Source of the DNA: Fibrobacter succinogenes
GTDB lineage: Bacteria > Fibrobacterota > Fibrobacteria > Fibrobacterales > Fibrobacteraceae
Direction: 5' to 3'
NCBI GenBank assembly: GCA_902762795.1
Contig: CACWPM010000003.1
Coordinates: forward strand, 108,567-172,566
DNA length: 64,000 nucleotides
Below the pieces are notes generated by a model. The model had not been told where the DNA came from and did no database searches. It saw only the letters and a program-made list of their open reading frames with translations. Both the position numbers and the translations under genes were made by a program. Shown here in pieces: positions 1 through 8,834 of this stretch (positions are counted from its first letter, which is position 1; each line of letters opens with the position of its first letter).

Positions 1-540
1 AACTAATGCAAGTGCAATTTTTGGCGAAATCATCGAGATTTCAAAGTCTTCGAAAATTTCACTCACGTCAACGACTTCCAGTAAAAATGGTAATCCAATC
101 TTGTGGTAGTATTCAGGATAATTCGGGTACATGACTTCTTTTTCGATGTGGTAGGGATCTTTTCCGTTATACAACACGATGGCTACAGTCGGAATATTCT
201 TCTGATTGCGAAACATAATCTGAAACCAGTATTTGACCAGCTGCGGGATAATTCCCGTTTCAGGATAACTCTTGTGTTCTTCGATAATGCCGACCAGAAG
301 TTCGGCTTGCTTGGGTTCATCGCTATCGAGTTTTACGGTAAATGCTAGGTCGCCATCGCCATGAGTTGCGGTATCGCTGAACGCTTCAGAAATCTCTTGT
401 AGTGTGTCAAGATTTACCGTCGCAAGAAATTGTGCGAGATTGTTGTTTTTCCGTGATGCAAGTCGAAGAAGTTCTGCGGTTCGAGCAGGGTCTTTAAGCA
501 CTGAGCGAACATAAGAGTCATGAGAGAATTTTTGAGTCAT
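1..540 (-). CDS. Rpn/YhgA-like PD-(D/E)XK nuclease, N-terminal part (runs off window)
   Basis: The frame is open from an ATG at 538-540 to the window edge (180 codons seen, C-terminus missing). An AGGAGG ribosome site lies 7 bases upstream. The visible protein has an all-helical start, then a GDGDLAF stretch (Asp64) followed by a strand ending EEHK (Glu88, Lys90). This D...ExK spacing is that of the Rpn/transposase_31 (PD-(D/E)XK) family, whose members are recombination-promoting DNA endonucleases. A hydrophobic [12 protein letters not shown] strand after the core also fits the family. Such genes are usually multicopy and mobile-like in host genomes. Family assignment is by motif reading only. 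Confidence 0.6.
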   Translation of the reverse strand, partial: MTQKFSHDSYVRSVLKDPARTAELLRLASRKNNNLAQFLATVNLDTLQEISEAFSDTATHGDGDLAFTVKLDSDEPKQAELLVGIIEEHKSYPETGIIPQLVKYWFQIMFRNQKNIPTVAIVLYNGKDPYHIEKEVMYPNYPEYYHKIGLPFLLEVVDVSEIFEDFEISMISPKIALALV

Positions 541-763
541 TGATTAACCTCCTGATAAGTTTAGAGGCTCTAATCTACAATGGCGAATCTCAAAAAAGTG
601 AAGCTTTGCAAATTTTGCAATCAACCGTTAGCAAAAACGTTCATTTTGTCAACTGTAGGTGGCGTGTTTTTTTAAATCCGTAATCCCCACTACTCTCATT
701 TAAAAAATTTTGGTATTTTGCAAAGACTTCTAAGCCCACTCCCAAAAAATTAGGAGTTTGTCT

Positions 764-952
764 ATGCTTCAGAAATTGTGGAATAAATGCAAAAAATGCG
801 GCTGCGATAAAGCTTACGACTCTGAAAAACTTTGCGAATCGTGCAAAGAAAAGCGTCGCGAATTTTGGAGCGATATCAAGAAGATTGTGGGTGTAGGCGG
901 TGCCGCCTTTTTAGTGCTTATTGCTGGCGGCAAATTGACGAAAAAATCCTAA
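764..952 (+). CDS. Zinc-ribbon micro-protein with C-terminal membrane helix (copy 1)
   Basis: A 62-residue protein. I start it at the ATG at 764, seven bases after a TAGGAG site, rather than at the upstream TTG. Cysteines at 9, 12, 14, 24 and 27 form a CxxC...CxxC zinc-ribbon pattern. Residues 31-40 are basic and aromatic, and residues 41-56 form a Gly/Ala-rich hydrophobic helix followed by a lysine-rich tail. It is almost the same as the protein at 2790-2978 (57 of 62 residues identical by my alignment). Function unknown; a small membrane-anchored metal-binding protein is the most that can be said. Confidence 0.7.
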   Translation: MLQKLWNKCKKCGCDKAYDSEKLCESCKEKRREFWSDIKKIVGVGGAAFLVLIAGGKLTKKS

Positions 953-2025
953 TTTCTTTCTCTTGTCAGCGCGTATCCGCGGATGGTTTTCAATCGCTTT
1001 GTTTTCGGGTCGATGGTCACGCCCCAGAATCCGGTGGATAGTAGTAAGTAAATTTCCTTGCCAAGATGTTTCCATGTAATGAAAACATCGTTTTTCCCGG
1101 CTGAAATGTCTTTGTATTGGATTTGTTCATCCCAATTGGTTCTGTGTTCCTGTTCTCCATTGACAATGTAGGGGAAGAATTTTGTTATCCATCCGTTGAT
1201 GTGCGGGGTAGCTCCGCAACTGAGATCCTCCGGAAAATATTTGTAGATTCCCCTCCAGAATTTCATGTTAATCTTGTTGTTGAAAGTCTGGATAAATTCA
1301 TTTAGAATCGGATCGAGTTGTTCAGCCCACCAGGGCATGTCAAAAATATTCGCTAGTTTATCGAATGAATCTTTCAGTTTTTGCCAATCTCGCTTTTTTC
1401 CTTTGATGATAATTTGGGGAATCCCGCACAAAGTGTGTATGGAGTAAGAGTAATATTCCGAGCTGATGGCCATGAGCGTTGCTTTTGCAACGAACTTGTC
1501 AATTGCAGTGGATGTTGAAAAGTCGATGTCGAATGAACTTCTTGTCTCTTCTGGGAGTTTTTGGTAAAGTGAATCGTATATTTGTGCAATGTTCTTTTTC
1601 CATGCGCTGGGTGGTGAATGCAAAGTAAGGGCGTTGTCGTTTATGACAAGATTTGTGTCCGCCTCGTTTTTTACGAATTTATCTTTAAATTTATCGCGGT
1701 TGTATTTGACATGCAGGCGGATTCCATCCATAATCAAAAGCCAAATGTCATCGGGATAAATCTCGATAGAGTGATGATTCGCAAAAGCGGTCCCGACCAT
1801 GGCAACAAAAGGGTGTGGAAATTTGTAATCATCGATGTATAAATCCTGGATAAACTTTTTGTCTGTACGTTCTTCTAGGAGAACTTGCTGACCATCAAAA
1901 TCCATGATTTCGTTCATGGCGTATTTGGGTATTTTTTCCTTGATTTTTTTTTCTTTGACGATTGAGTCCGCTGCGGCGGTTCCAAGTCCGACCGCCAAAA
2001 GCAAGATGAAAATAAATTTATTCAT
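949..2025 (-). CDS. Exported DUF4419-like protein
   Basis: 358 residues when started at the ATG at 2023-2025, which begins a signal peptide (MNKFIFILLLAVGLGTAAA). The longer frame reaching 2109 would overlap the upstream gene and bury that signal. The YPDDIWLLIMDG stretch and the later NGWITKFFPY stretch resemble the conserved blocks of DUF4419, a domain of unknown biochemical role. The gene lies 16 bases after the lipoprotein gene at 2042-2650 on the same strand, so the two are probably cotranscribed. Its 3' end overlaps the end of the convergent zinc-ribbon gene by 4 bases. Confidence 0.65.
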   Translation of the reverse strand: MNKFIFILLLAVGLGTAAADSIVKEKKIKEKIPKYAMNEIMDFDGQQVLLEERTDKKFIQDLYIDDYKFPHPFVAMVGTAFANHHSIEIYPDDIWLLIMDGIRLHVKYNRDKFKDKFVKNEADTNLVINDNALTLHSPPSAWKKNIAQIYDSLYQKLPEETRSSFDIDFSTSTAIDKFVAKATLMAISSEYYSYSIHTLCGIPQIIIKGKKRDWQKLKDSFDKLANIFDMPWWAEQLDPILNEFIQTFNNKINMKFWRGIYKYFPEDLSCGATPHINGWITKFFPYIVNGEQEHRTNWDEQIQYKDISAGKNDVFITWKHLGKEIYLLLSTGFWGVTIDPKTKRLKTIRGYALTRERN

Positions 2026-2041
2026 GACCTGATATATAGGT

Positions 2042-2650
2042 TTATTTCTGGGCCGTTTTTTCGTCAACGCTTTCGATTGTGGAAACAATCCATTTTTTAA
2101 CGTTTTCATCGGATCTTGTCGGAGCGGTCATTTCTACGGCCACAAAATTTCTTTGGGGCGTTATGCGGAGCGCTACGCAATGAATGACATCGGGATCCTT
2201 GGGATAATGGCAACTGTAACCGTAGTTGAGTTCGTTGTTGTAGATTGCATCTTCTTTTGTTGTTGATGGGTAGAAATTCGTGAGAACGTATTTGATGTAA
2301 AAGTCGATATATTCCGGGTCGTTCAAGTTTTCTGCAGGGTGAAAGTTTGTATCGGCTTTCATAAACCTTGGTGCCATTGCCCTAATTCTTGTAATGACGT
2401 CGTCTTTGATAAATGTAAACGCGGAGAGGCTTCTTTCATAAGTGTAAATAGGGGTTGAGTATTTGTATTCGTGATGCTTGTAGATGAAATTGAGGTCAAT
2501 TTCTGTGGGTACTGGAATTTCGGTATGGAGGTACAGGTTGCCCGTCAAGAAACGATAGTTTGTATATGAAGGGTTGCTGCTGCCGGATCCTGCACAGCCC
2601 GCAAAAAACAGGGCAAAAGTAAAGGTGATGTAAAAGATTAATTTTTTCAT
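2042..2650 (-). CDS. Putative lipoprotein, unknown function
   Basis: A 202-residue protein beginning with a lipoprotein signal (lipobox FAGC, Cys19), with an AAGGAG site just upstream of the ATG. A Gly/Ser linker follows the cysteine; the rest is a soluble alpha/beta region with no motif I recognise. It is first in a two-gene unit with the exported DUF4419-like protein, so both products probably act in the periplasm or at the outer membrane. The pair is bracketed by the two zinc-ribbon micro-protein copies. Confidence 0.7.
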   Translation of the reverse strand: MKKLIFYITFTFALFFAGCAGSGSSNPSYTNYRFLTGNLYLHTEIPVPTEIDLNFIYKHHEYKYSTPIYTYERSLSAFTFIKDDVITRIRAMAPRFMKADTNFHPAENLNDPEYIDFYIKYVLTNFYPSTTKEDAIYNNELNYGYSCHYPKDPDVIHCVALRITPQRNFVAVEMTAPTRSDENVKKWIVSTIESVDEKTAQK

Positions 2651-2789
2651 AAAACTCCTTTTTATTTGAAAATAATATAAAAATATCCTTTTGCTTAAAA
2701 ATAACCCTTGATATTGTTTAGTTTTTGTGTGGCTAAAAATCTATTTTAAAGAAAAGACTCTGTCAATTGAATCATCAAGGGAATTTTCT

Positions 2790-2978
2790 ATGGCTCAAAA
2801 ATTGTGGAATAAATGTAAAAAATGTGGTTGCGATAAAACCGAAGATTCCGAAAAGCTTTGCGAGGCATGCAAAGAAAAACGTCGCGAATTTTGGAGCGAT
2901 ATCAAGAAAATTGTGGGCGTTGGCGGTGCTGCCTTTCTGGTGCTTATCGCGGGCGGCAAATTAACGAAAAAAACTTAG
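2790..2978 (+). CDS. Zinc-ribbon micro-protein with C-terminal membrane helix (copy 2)
   Basis: 62 residues from the ATG at 2790 (AAGG ten bases upstream). It has the same five cysteines and the same C-terminal hydrophobic helix as copy 1 at 764-952. The differences I see are at residues 2, 17, 18, 26 and 62. Nucleotide similarity is high across the whole frame, so this looks like a recent duplication. Function unknown. Confidence 0.7.
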   Translation: MAQKLWNKCKKCGCDKTEDSEKLCEACKEKRREFWSDIKKIVGVGGAAFLVLIAGGKLTKKT

Positions 2979-3273
2979 ATAAGTTGTTCAAAACTTTACC
3001 GTTTTTCATCCACTAGCAAAATACGGCGATGGCGGAGAGGTTCCGATCATAAGCGCATATGAAAGTATTGTTCATTCAAACATCTTGAGTTTGTTTGCTG
3101 AATGACAAAAAGATATCTGCTTGTTGAGAATGTTTATCCGCTAACTTTCGTTTTTTATGGTGCTAAAATCGCGTTTTAGTGAATTGTATCATAATGATAC
3201 GCTCAAATCGCGAAAAAAAACGTAACATGACAGAATTTTATGGAAAAGAGGCAAATGTGAGCAATTTATATGC
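2979..3273. other. Intergenic region with palindromes
   Basis: No gene seen. It holds two perfect inverted repeats: CTAAAA/TTTTAG arms at 3163-3168 and 3174-3179, and GTATCAT/ATGATAC arms at 3186-3192 and 3194-3200. The second is the kind of 15-bp dyad bound by dimeric regulators and lies about 75 bases upstream of the promoter proposed for the next gene. A GTATCAT half-site also occurs near 6477. Confidence 0.4.
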
Positions 3274-3302
3274 TTGACATGGGGTGTTCTTGAAGTTAAA
3301 TT
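3274..3302 (+). promoter_or_regulatory. Promoter candidate for the 3327 gene
   Basis: TTGACA at 3274-3279 and TAAATT at 3297-3302, separated by 17 bases. The ATG follows 24 bases later behind a GGAGGA ribosome site. Confidence 0.55.
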
Positions 3303-3326
3303 ATATTTCAACTAATTGGAGGAACA

Positions 3327-4844
3327 ATGGATAAGAAAATCCTATTTACGCTGTGTGCAACTGCCACTATGGCTTCTGCTCAGACCACTGCAAACATCGA
3401 CGATTTCGAAGACGGAAACGGCTTGGCTAGCACTGGTACTGACGATGCTTGGTACGCCTATAACGATAAGAACGACAAGGGCGCTTCTTCTTACACGAAT
3501 ACGGAAGATCAGTATGGTCTTGTCGTTGTGTTGGAAGAGGCTGCTGCAGGTGGTTCTAAGTATGGTGCCGGCTTGACGGGCATTAATCTTGATCAGGGTG
3601 ACAATGAGTACGATCCGTACGTGGTTCTTGGTTTGAATGTTGCTGGAGGTCTTTCTGGCTGCACTTCGATTTCTTATAAGTACAAGGGCGCCGGCCATAA
3701 TTTCAAGGCCGTGATGGATGGTGACGAAACGGGCTCGTTGACTAAATACAACAGACATTATAAGGCTGTTCCTGGCAGCACTAGCTGGAGCACGGCTACT
3801 ATTCCGGTATCGTCACTTGCTCAAGATAAGGGCTGGGGTACTACTGTAGCCTTGAAAATGGCTAACGTTGTGCAACTTGCTTGGGAAGTCAAGGGCGAAG
3901 CAACATCTAATTATCTCTACATCGATGATGTGAACTGTGCCGGCTATGCTGGTGGTGGTTCTTCGAATCCTGGTGGCTCGACTAACCCTGGTGGCGGTAA
4001 GACGCCGTCTGGTACGACAACCGTTATTGACGACTTTGACGACGCCAATACTACTGCTGAGAGTCTGGGCAAGAAGGCTTATTGGTACTTGTATGCAGCC
4101 GGTGGCTCGTTTACCAATACGCAGGATGCTCATGAATCCTGGGATATGATTGTTACGGAAGGTACTAATTCTTATGCTGCGATGAAGGGTATTTCCGGTA
4201 TCGCTTCGGGTGATACGACTTATCCGTCCGTAGGCATGGAAGTCGCCTTTGATGTTGGTGTTCTTTCTAATTGCACTGCAGTGCAGTATGATTACAAGGG
4301 TTCCGGCCATCACATGCGTGCTTCTGTAACTGGAGTTAAGGCTGACAACGGTTATGAACATGTCGCTCCGAATCAAAATGCATCTACAGGTTGGAAAACA
4401 GTGACTGTTTCTACTATGGAACAGCCGGAATGGGTTGCAGACGCAGCTCCGAGCAGCATTAAGGCTTTCTCTTGGGCTGCTGTTTCCAAGTTGACGTGGG
4501 TTGTCGATGAAAAACTCACTGCAGCGAACATTGGAACCGAATTGGATATTGACAATGTGAAGTGCGTGGGCACCCTTAAGTCCAACGTGGGTATCGCAGG
4601 CGTTAAGGCTCCAGCCGCTTTCAAGGCTACGGTTTTGGGTAACACGTTGCATATGACGGTTGCTAAGGCCGGTCTCGTGAAAGTTCAGGTGTTCGATATG
4701 ATGGGTCATGTTGTCGAAAGCCATAGTGAAAAAATGGCCGCAGGTAACTTCGCTCATACATTCAATGCCGTTGCGAATGGATCCTATGTGGTTCGTGTGC
4801 AGCAGGGTTCTGCTGTCAACACCATGAAAATGCAGGTAAAGTAA
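3327..4844 (+). CDS. Secreted two-domain carbohydrate-binding-like protein with T9SS-type C-terminus
   Basis: 505 residues with a signal peptide (cleavage near ASAQ). Two related beta-rich domains follow (about 20-207 and 230-415), each opening with a DDF-E/D-D motif (NIDDFEDGNG, VIDDFDDANT) and ending in a Y/LDIDxV(N/K)C motif. They are joined by a Gly/Ser/Pro linker (GGGSSNPGG...). This resembles the CBM11-like or 'IDDFE' jelly-roll domains common in Fibrobacter secreted proteins. The last ~80 residues look like a type IX secretion sorting domain (LVKVQVFDMMGHVV... ending VNTMKMQVK). Polysaccharide binding at the cell surface is inferred; no catalytic motif was seen. Confidence 0.7.
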   Translation: MDKKILFTLCATATMASAQTTANIDDFEDGNGLASTGTDDAWYAYNDKNDKGASSYTNTEDQYGLVVVLEEAAAGGSKYGAGLTGINLDQGDNEYDPYVVLGLNVAGGLSGCTSISYKYKGAGHNFKAVMDGDETGSLTKYNRHYKAVPGSTSWSTATIPVSSLAQDKGWGTTVALKMANVVQLAWEVKGEATSNYLYIDDVNCAGYAGGGSSNPGGSTNPGGGKTPSGTTTVIDDFDDANTTAESLGKKAYWYLYAAGGSFTNTQDAHESWDMIVTEGTNSYAAMKGISGIASGDTTYPSVGMEVAFDVGVLSNCTAVQYDYKGSGHHMRASVTGVKADNGYEHVAPNQNASTGWKTVTVSTMEQPEWVADAAPSSIKAFSWAAVSKLTWVVDEKLTAANIGTELDIDNVKCVGTLKSNVGIAGVKAPAAFKATVLGNTLHMTVAKAGLVKVQVFDMMGHVVESHSEKMAAGNFAHTFNAVANGSYVVRVQQGSAVNTMKMQVK

Positions 4845-4926
4845 AGACTCTAATGCGGCTGGATTGCCCTGAGCAACGTCGAAGGGCATCGGCACTAGCT
4901 GGCTTTATCAGTTGCTGAAAATTTGT

Positions 4927-4957
4927 CCCGGCTCGAATGGAGTCGGGGCTTTTTTTA
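4927..4957 (+). terminator. Rho-independent terminator after the 3327 gene
   Basis: Arms CCCGGCTC and GAGTCGGG (one G-T pair) around a 5-base loop, followed by GC and seven T's. Confidence 0.8.
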
Positions 4958-4986
4958 CGAGCTGAGAAAGTTACGAATCAAAAAAG

Positions 4987-5017
4987 CGCCGGAAATTTAT
5001 CCGGTGCCATTTTTTTA
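4987..5017. terminator. Second, probably bidirectional terminator
   Basis: Arms GCGCCGG and CCGGTGC with six A's before and seven T's after, so it could act on either strand. Confidence 0.55.
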
Positions 5018-5063
5018 AGCGAAGAACCGTGCGTCTCGAGGCTGCTCTTGGTAGTTGCGCGAG

Positions 5064-5270
5064 GCCTCGGTTATGCCGGCGTGTAAGCACGCCGCCGCGA
5101 CACTCAGCTCTTAGCAATGGCGCTAAAGCGCTTTACTAAGAGCCTCGGTCATAGAAAAATGCAAGCATTTTTCTGCGACACTCGGCTTTTTAGTAATGGC
5201 GTTAAAGCGCCTTTCTCTTCGCCTCGGTCATGTCGGCGTGTGAACACGCCGCCGCGACTCTCGGCTCTTA
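5064..5270. repeat. Three 78-79 bp hairpin-cassette repeats
   Basis: GCCTCGG starts at 5064, 5142 and 5221. Each unit carries a hairpin of different sequence (GGCGTG/CACGCC, AGAAAAATG/CATTTTTCT, GGCGTG/CACGCC) followed by a shared GCGAC-CTC-GCT-TTAG block. Two of the three blocks are followed by a second dyad around GGCG-TAAAGCGC. The stems differ but stay paired. The array lies between the two terminators and the rubrerythrin 3' end; together they account for the 4845-5267 gap. Confidence 0.7.
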
Positions 5271-5807
5271 GAAATTTTCCTCATGTACTTCGAAGTAGGC
5301 TTGCGGGTGTGCGCAGACGGGGCAGACTTCCGGGGCCTTGGTGCCTACGACAATGTGTCCGCAGTTGCGGCATTCCCAAACTTTGACTTCGCTCTTTTCG
5401 AACACTTGTGCGGTTTCCACGTTCTTGAGGAGGGCGCGGTAGCGTTCTTCGTGCATCTTTTCGATGGCGGCGACTTTGCGGAACTTGGCGGCGAGAGCGG
5501 TGAAGCCTTCTTCTTCGGCGGTTTTTGCGAAACCTTCGTACATGTCCGTCCATTCGTAGTTTTCGCCGTCAGCGGCGGCTTTCAGGTTCTGGGCGGTGTC
5601 GCCAATGCCTTCGAGTTCCTTGAACCACAGCTTTGCGTGTTCTTTTTCGTTGTCGGCTGTCTTCTGGAACAAAGCTGCGATCTGCTCGAATCCGTCCTTT
5701 TTGGCGCGGCTTGCGAAGTAGGTGTACTTGTTGCGAGCCTGCGATTCGCCGGCGAACGCGGCTTCAAGGTTCTTTTCGGTTTGGGTTCCTGCGTATTTGT
5801 TTGCCAT
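5268..5807 (-). CDS. rbr: Rubrerythrin
   Basis: 179 residues from the ATG at 5805-5807 (AAAGGAG just upstream); the longer frame to 5846 lacks a ribosome site. A non-sulfur oxo-diiron domain carries Glu21, Glu54xxHis57, Glu98/99 and Glu116xxHis119. A C-terminal rubredoxin-type iron site is formed by Cys146xxCys149 and Cys162xxCys165. Rubrerythrins reduce hydrogen peroxide in the cytoplasm of anaerobes. Length and domain order are normal. It appears monocistronic. Confidence 0.95.
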   Translation of the reverse strand: MANKYAGTQTEKNLEAAFAGESQARNKYTYFASRAKKDGFEQIAALFQKTADNEKEHAKLWFKELEGIGDTAQNLKAAADGENYEWTDMYEGFAKTAEEEGFTALAAKFRKVAAIEKMHEERYRALLKNVETAQVFEKSEVKVWECRNCGHIVVGTKAPEVCPVCAHPQAYFEVHEENF

Positions 5808-5879
5808 AATAACTCCTTTGGATAGGTTTGCTTTGAAATATACCACTTTTTATGCAGGGCTACGAAGCGCTGAGTTGTG

Positions 5880-6249
5880 TTTACGTACTAAACAAGTTTG
5901 TTTTTGCGGCTAGGTACGTAATTGAAATGGTTCTGTTTTCGTTTTACGTACTAAAACGCTTTTTGACGCTAGGTTAGTACGTAATTAAAAAAGTGGTTTT
6001 TCGGGTTTACGTACTAGAGCACCTTAGCGGTAGGACTTAGTACGTAATTTTGAGGTGAAAACGGTAATTTTGGGGCTTTTGGGCGTGGAAAAGGGCCGCC
6101 TAGGGTGGATTTCTCGTTTTTGAACGTTTTTTTAGCCTGATTTTACGTAATAAATGGGGGTTGTCGTACTTTATGTACGTAACAAATAAATTAAGCATTT
6201 CTGCTTTACGTACTAAGGTGCCTTTTTATTCGGGGTTGGTACGTAATTG
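5880..6249. repeat. Array of TTTACGTACTAA ... TTAGTACGTAA inverted repeats
   Basis: Four clear inverted-repeat units: arms at 5880-5891/5911-5923, 5942-5954/5974-5986, 6006-6016/6036-6050 and 6205-6218/6234-6249. The arms are about 19-20 bases apart, and the first three units recur every ~62-63 bp. A less regular set with TTACGTAATAAA and GTACGTAACAAA lies at 6141-6190. The whole 5808-6592 gap contains no gene that I can support. Confidence 0.75.
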
Positions 6250-6551
6250 AATACGCTTCTTCGGCATTCCGAACAAAAAAGCCCTTGCGGTGGAGCTTAG
6301 TATGTAAATGGCGGAAAATGGAGTACATGAACAGAGCTGAATGAGAAAAGGTTGGCGACTTGTTTTATTGCATTTCGCCCAGCCTGCCTCTAAATGATAC
6401 GGTGCGTATCTTTTAGTTTTTAAAAATGAAAGTTTGATTTGAAAATTGCTGAAAAATTATAAAATTCTTTAATTTTGTATCATTTTGGTATTGCGTGTGT
6501 CCCGCTGAAAATCTAAATTTATTCATGTAAAGCTCGGGATTGAATCCTGTT

Positions 6552-6592
6552 TACTAACCACTAACCACTAATCACTAACCCTTAAACCTAAC
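6552..6592. repeat. Degenerate CTAACCA/CCTAAC tract abutting a start codon
   Basis: Imperfect 7-mer repeats (ACTAACC four times, then AAACCTAAC) run right up to the ATG of the TIGR02147 gene and occupy the place of a ribosome site. Similar tracts occur at several other gene borders in this window. Confidence 0.6.
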
Positions 6593-7426
6593 ATGAAACC
6601 GATAACAGAATACAAAGATTACCGCCTGTACATGCAGGACTTTTACGAAGAGCGTAAAAGGACGAGCGCGTTTTCGTGGCGGGAATTTTCCAAACTGGCG
6701 GGGTTCAAGTCGCCGGTTTATTTGAAACTTGTATGCGATGGCAAGAGCAGTTTGAGTTTGGTCAAGATGCCGCAGGTCGCGCATGCGATGGGGCTTGTGG
6801 GGCACGAGTTTGCGTATTTCACGCAAATGGTCAAGTTCGGCAATGCCACGAAAGACTCTGTGAAAAAAGAGGCGCTCCTTGAAATGCAGAATATTGCTCG
6901 CGAGCACAAAGTGCGTGTTGTCGATGCCGAAGCATTTCAATTTTACGATTCTTGGAAAAATCCGACGATTCGCGAACTTGCTCCGATGATGCCCGGAAAG
7001 CGTCCGCTGGAAATGGCGAAAACTTGCCATCAGGTGATTTCTGCAGAACAGGTGCGTGATTCGCTTGCGTTCCTCGTGCAGACGGGTTTTCTCAAGCGCG
7101 AGGCCGAGCATACTTACGTGCAGACGGAAAAGACTGTCATCGGCACAAAAGAGTCGCTCCCCATTGCGGTTCGCGGAATGCACAAAGAAATGGCATCGCT
7201 TGCGAGAACGGCTATCGACAAGTTCCCGATTGAAGAACGTCATTTTACGGGTACAACGCTTGGGCTTTGCGAAGAAGCCTATGCCCGCATTTCGCAGGAA
7301 CTAGACGCGTTTGTGCGCAAGGTGGCAAACATCGCTGCCGAATATGAAAACATCAACCAAGTTTATCGACTGAATCTTCAGTTGTTCCCTTTAACAAAAA
7401 AAGTTCAGGAGGAGTCTCATGAATAA
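6593..7426 (+). CDS. TIGR02147 family protein
   Basis: 277 residues with the family hallmarks: the opening EYKDYRLYMQDFYEERK, the SWREFSKLAGFKSPVYLKLV block (helix-turn-helix-like), and a central FLVQTGFLKR segment. The family is known almost only from Fibrobacter and its relatives and is thought to be regulatory, without proven function. The gene overlaps the following lipoprotein gene by 8 bases, so translation is probably coupled. This regulator-like/lipoprotein pairing suggests a signalling or envelope function (inference). No Shine-Dalgarno is visible before the ATG. Confidence 0.85.
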   Translation: MKPITEYKDYRLYMQDFYEERKRTSAFSWREFSKLAGFKSPVYLKLVCDGKSSLSLVKMPQVAHAMGLVGHEFAYFTQMVKFGNATKDSVKKEALLEMQNIAREHKVRVVDAEAFQFYDSWKNPTIRELAPMMPGKRPLEMAKTCHQVISAEQVRDSLAFLVQTGFLKREAEHTYVQTEKTVIGTKESLPIAVRGMHKEMASLARTAIDKFPIEERHFTGTTLGLCEEAYARISQELDAFVRKVANIAAEYENINQVYRLNLQLFPLTKKVQEESHE

Positions 7427-8771
7427 CGTAATTAAATTCACCATGGTGGCGAGTGTTCTCGCTTTAATGGGCTGTACCGACAACAATGTCAGTGGTGCCG
7501 CGATTGAGGGTAATGCTGTTGCTCAAAACAGCAGTTCGTCGAAAGCAAACGGCAGTAGCAATTCGATGAATGGACCTTCTCAGATTGTCTTTTCCACCAA
7601 AGCGACAAAGGTGATGAATGTCGACAATGTCGATATTTCTGTCTATGGTGAAGAAAACGGCGCTGATGCAGCTTGCACGGCTGATGGAAAATCCTATGAG
7701 GCAAGACTCAAGGTAAATAACGGCCTTGTTGAAAAATCCATAGAAATGAAAAACTTTGGAAGCTCTTGTGATAGCGTGCTTGCGGAATTTATTGCTTCGT
7801 GCCATTCCAATGTTTCTGTCAATAATGGAAAGAATAGCGAACAATCTTGTGATGAAAATGGCAACGTGAAGGCGTATTGCTTTGATGATGGATCAATTCC
7901 TGCGGATACGACCGTTGATTTCAATAAAGCCTTTAATAGCTTATTTAATTTCTCGGGCGAATTGTGCTATGCTATTACTACAGGCGCAAACTCAACGACT
8001 ATGCGTTTTTCAACTCTGTCTTCGACATCCCGTGATATGTCAAGCTCAAGTGGTATATATGTTCCGCCAACAAACCCTGTTGACCCGAATGAAAAATGCT
8101 TGGAAGAAACAGGGGAAAAGTGTGATGATCCGTACGAGCCGCCCGTGGATCCTCGTCAGGAATTGCCGTCTTATTCCGCTGTTGGTATAGATACGAATTC
8201 TAATCGTTCTTTTGTTATCAAGCCAAATGTTGAAGTTTTGAATGTGTCTGATGCAGAACGCTCTGTTTTGGATAGCCTTGCGAGAGCTTATCCTCGAAAG
8301 ACAAAGACTGATGCTATTGATGGCATGACGATATTTTTAAGTTACGAAGCCGAATATCGTTTTACGACTGAAATGGATGAATACTATGTCCGTGGTGATG
8401 GTTCGGAACGCAGCGCGATAGATGTATATCGCGAAGAAAAAGGTGTAAAAAGCTCTATGGTTCTTCCGCTAGATGTATATTATGGTGGTCTGGGCTATAT
8501 TTCTGTAACGACTCTTCAAGTTTCTGAATCCTCTATACTTTATTTGGTGCGAGCTACGCTTGGTTCCTATGCAAGTCTGCTTATAGACCCTTTCAGAACG
8601 GAATGTGAAGCTACCAGTGGTTCCTTCTATGAATATGGTCCGATGGCTGATGTGGCTGTTGCGTGTGCCGTCAAGAATTTCTCGGGCATAACGTTTGACG
8701 GAATTTTGAGTCAACAGAAAAACTTGTTCAGAAATGCGTATGCAACTTTTGTGCAGCCCGTTGTAGACTGA
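7419..8771 (+). CDS. Lipoprotein coupled to TIGR02147 protein
   Basis: 450 residues with a lipoprotein signal (lipobox LMGC, Cys19) followed by a Ser/Asn-rich linker (SSSSKANGSSNS). An AGGAGGAG site lies inside the end of the upstream gene. The N-terminal half has many cysteines (for example C-TADG, GSSCDS, FIASCHS, EQSCDE), which suggests disulfides. A Pro-rich hinge (YVPPTNPVDPN, YEPPVDPRQ) separates it from a C-terminal alpha/beta domain. Function unknown; outer-membrane location inferred. Confidence 0.75.
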   Translation: MNNVIKFTMVASVLALMGCTDNNVSGAAIEGNAVAQNSSSSKANGSSNSMNGPSQIVFSTKATKVMNVDNVDISVYGEENGADAACTADGKSYEARLKVNNGLVEKSIEMKNFGSSCDSVLAEFIASCHSNVSVNNGKNSEQSCDENGNVKAYCFDDGSIPADTTVDFNKAFNSLFNFSGELCYAITTGANSTTMRFSTLSSTSRDMSSSSGIYVPPTNPVDPNEKCLEETGEKCDDPYEPPVDPRQELPSYSAVGIDTNSNRSFVIKPNVEVLNVSDAERSVLDSLARAYPRKTKTDAIDGMTIFLSYEAEYRFTTEMDEYYVRGDGSERSAIDVYREEKGVKSSMVLPLDVYYGGLGYISVTTLQVSESSILYLVRATLGSYASLLIDPFRTECEATSGSFYEYGPMADVAVACAVKNFSGITFDGILSQQKNLFRNAYATFVQPVVD

Positions 8772-8805
8772 TAACTTGCAATTTTTCTATAAATAATTCT
8801 AGATT

Positions 8806-8834
8806 GTTCTCCGTACAGTACGGAGAACTTTTTT
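8806..8834 (+). promoter_or_regulatory. Perfect hairpin with T-tract directly before cysK
   Basis: Arms GTTCTCCGTAC and GTACGGAGAAC (11 bp, one-base centre) are followed by six T's and then the cysK ATG at 8835. It looks like a terminator for the lipoprotein gene. It also contains the only ribosome site for cysK (GGAG at 8822-8825) in its 3' arm, so folding would hide that site. Confidence 0.65.
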
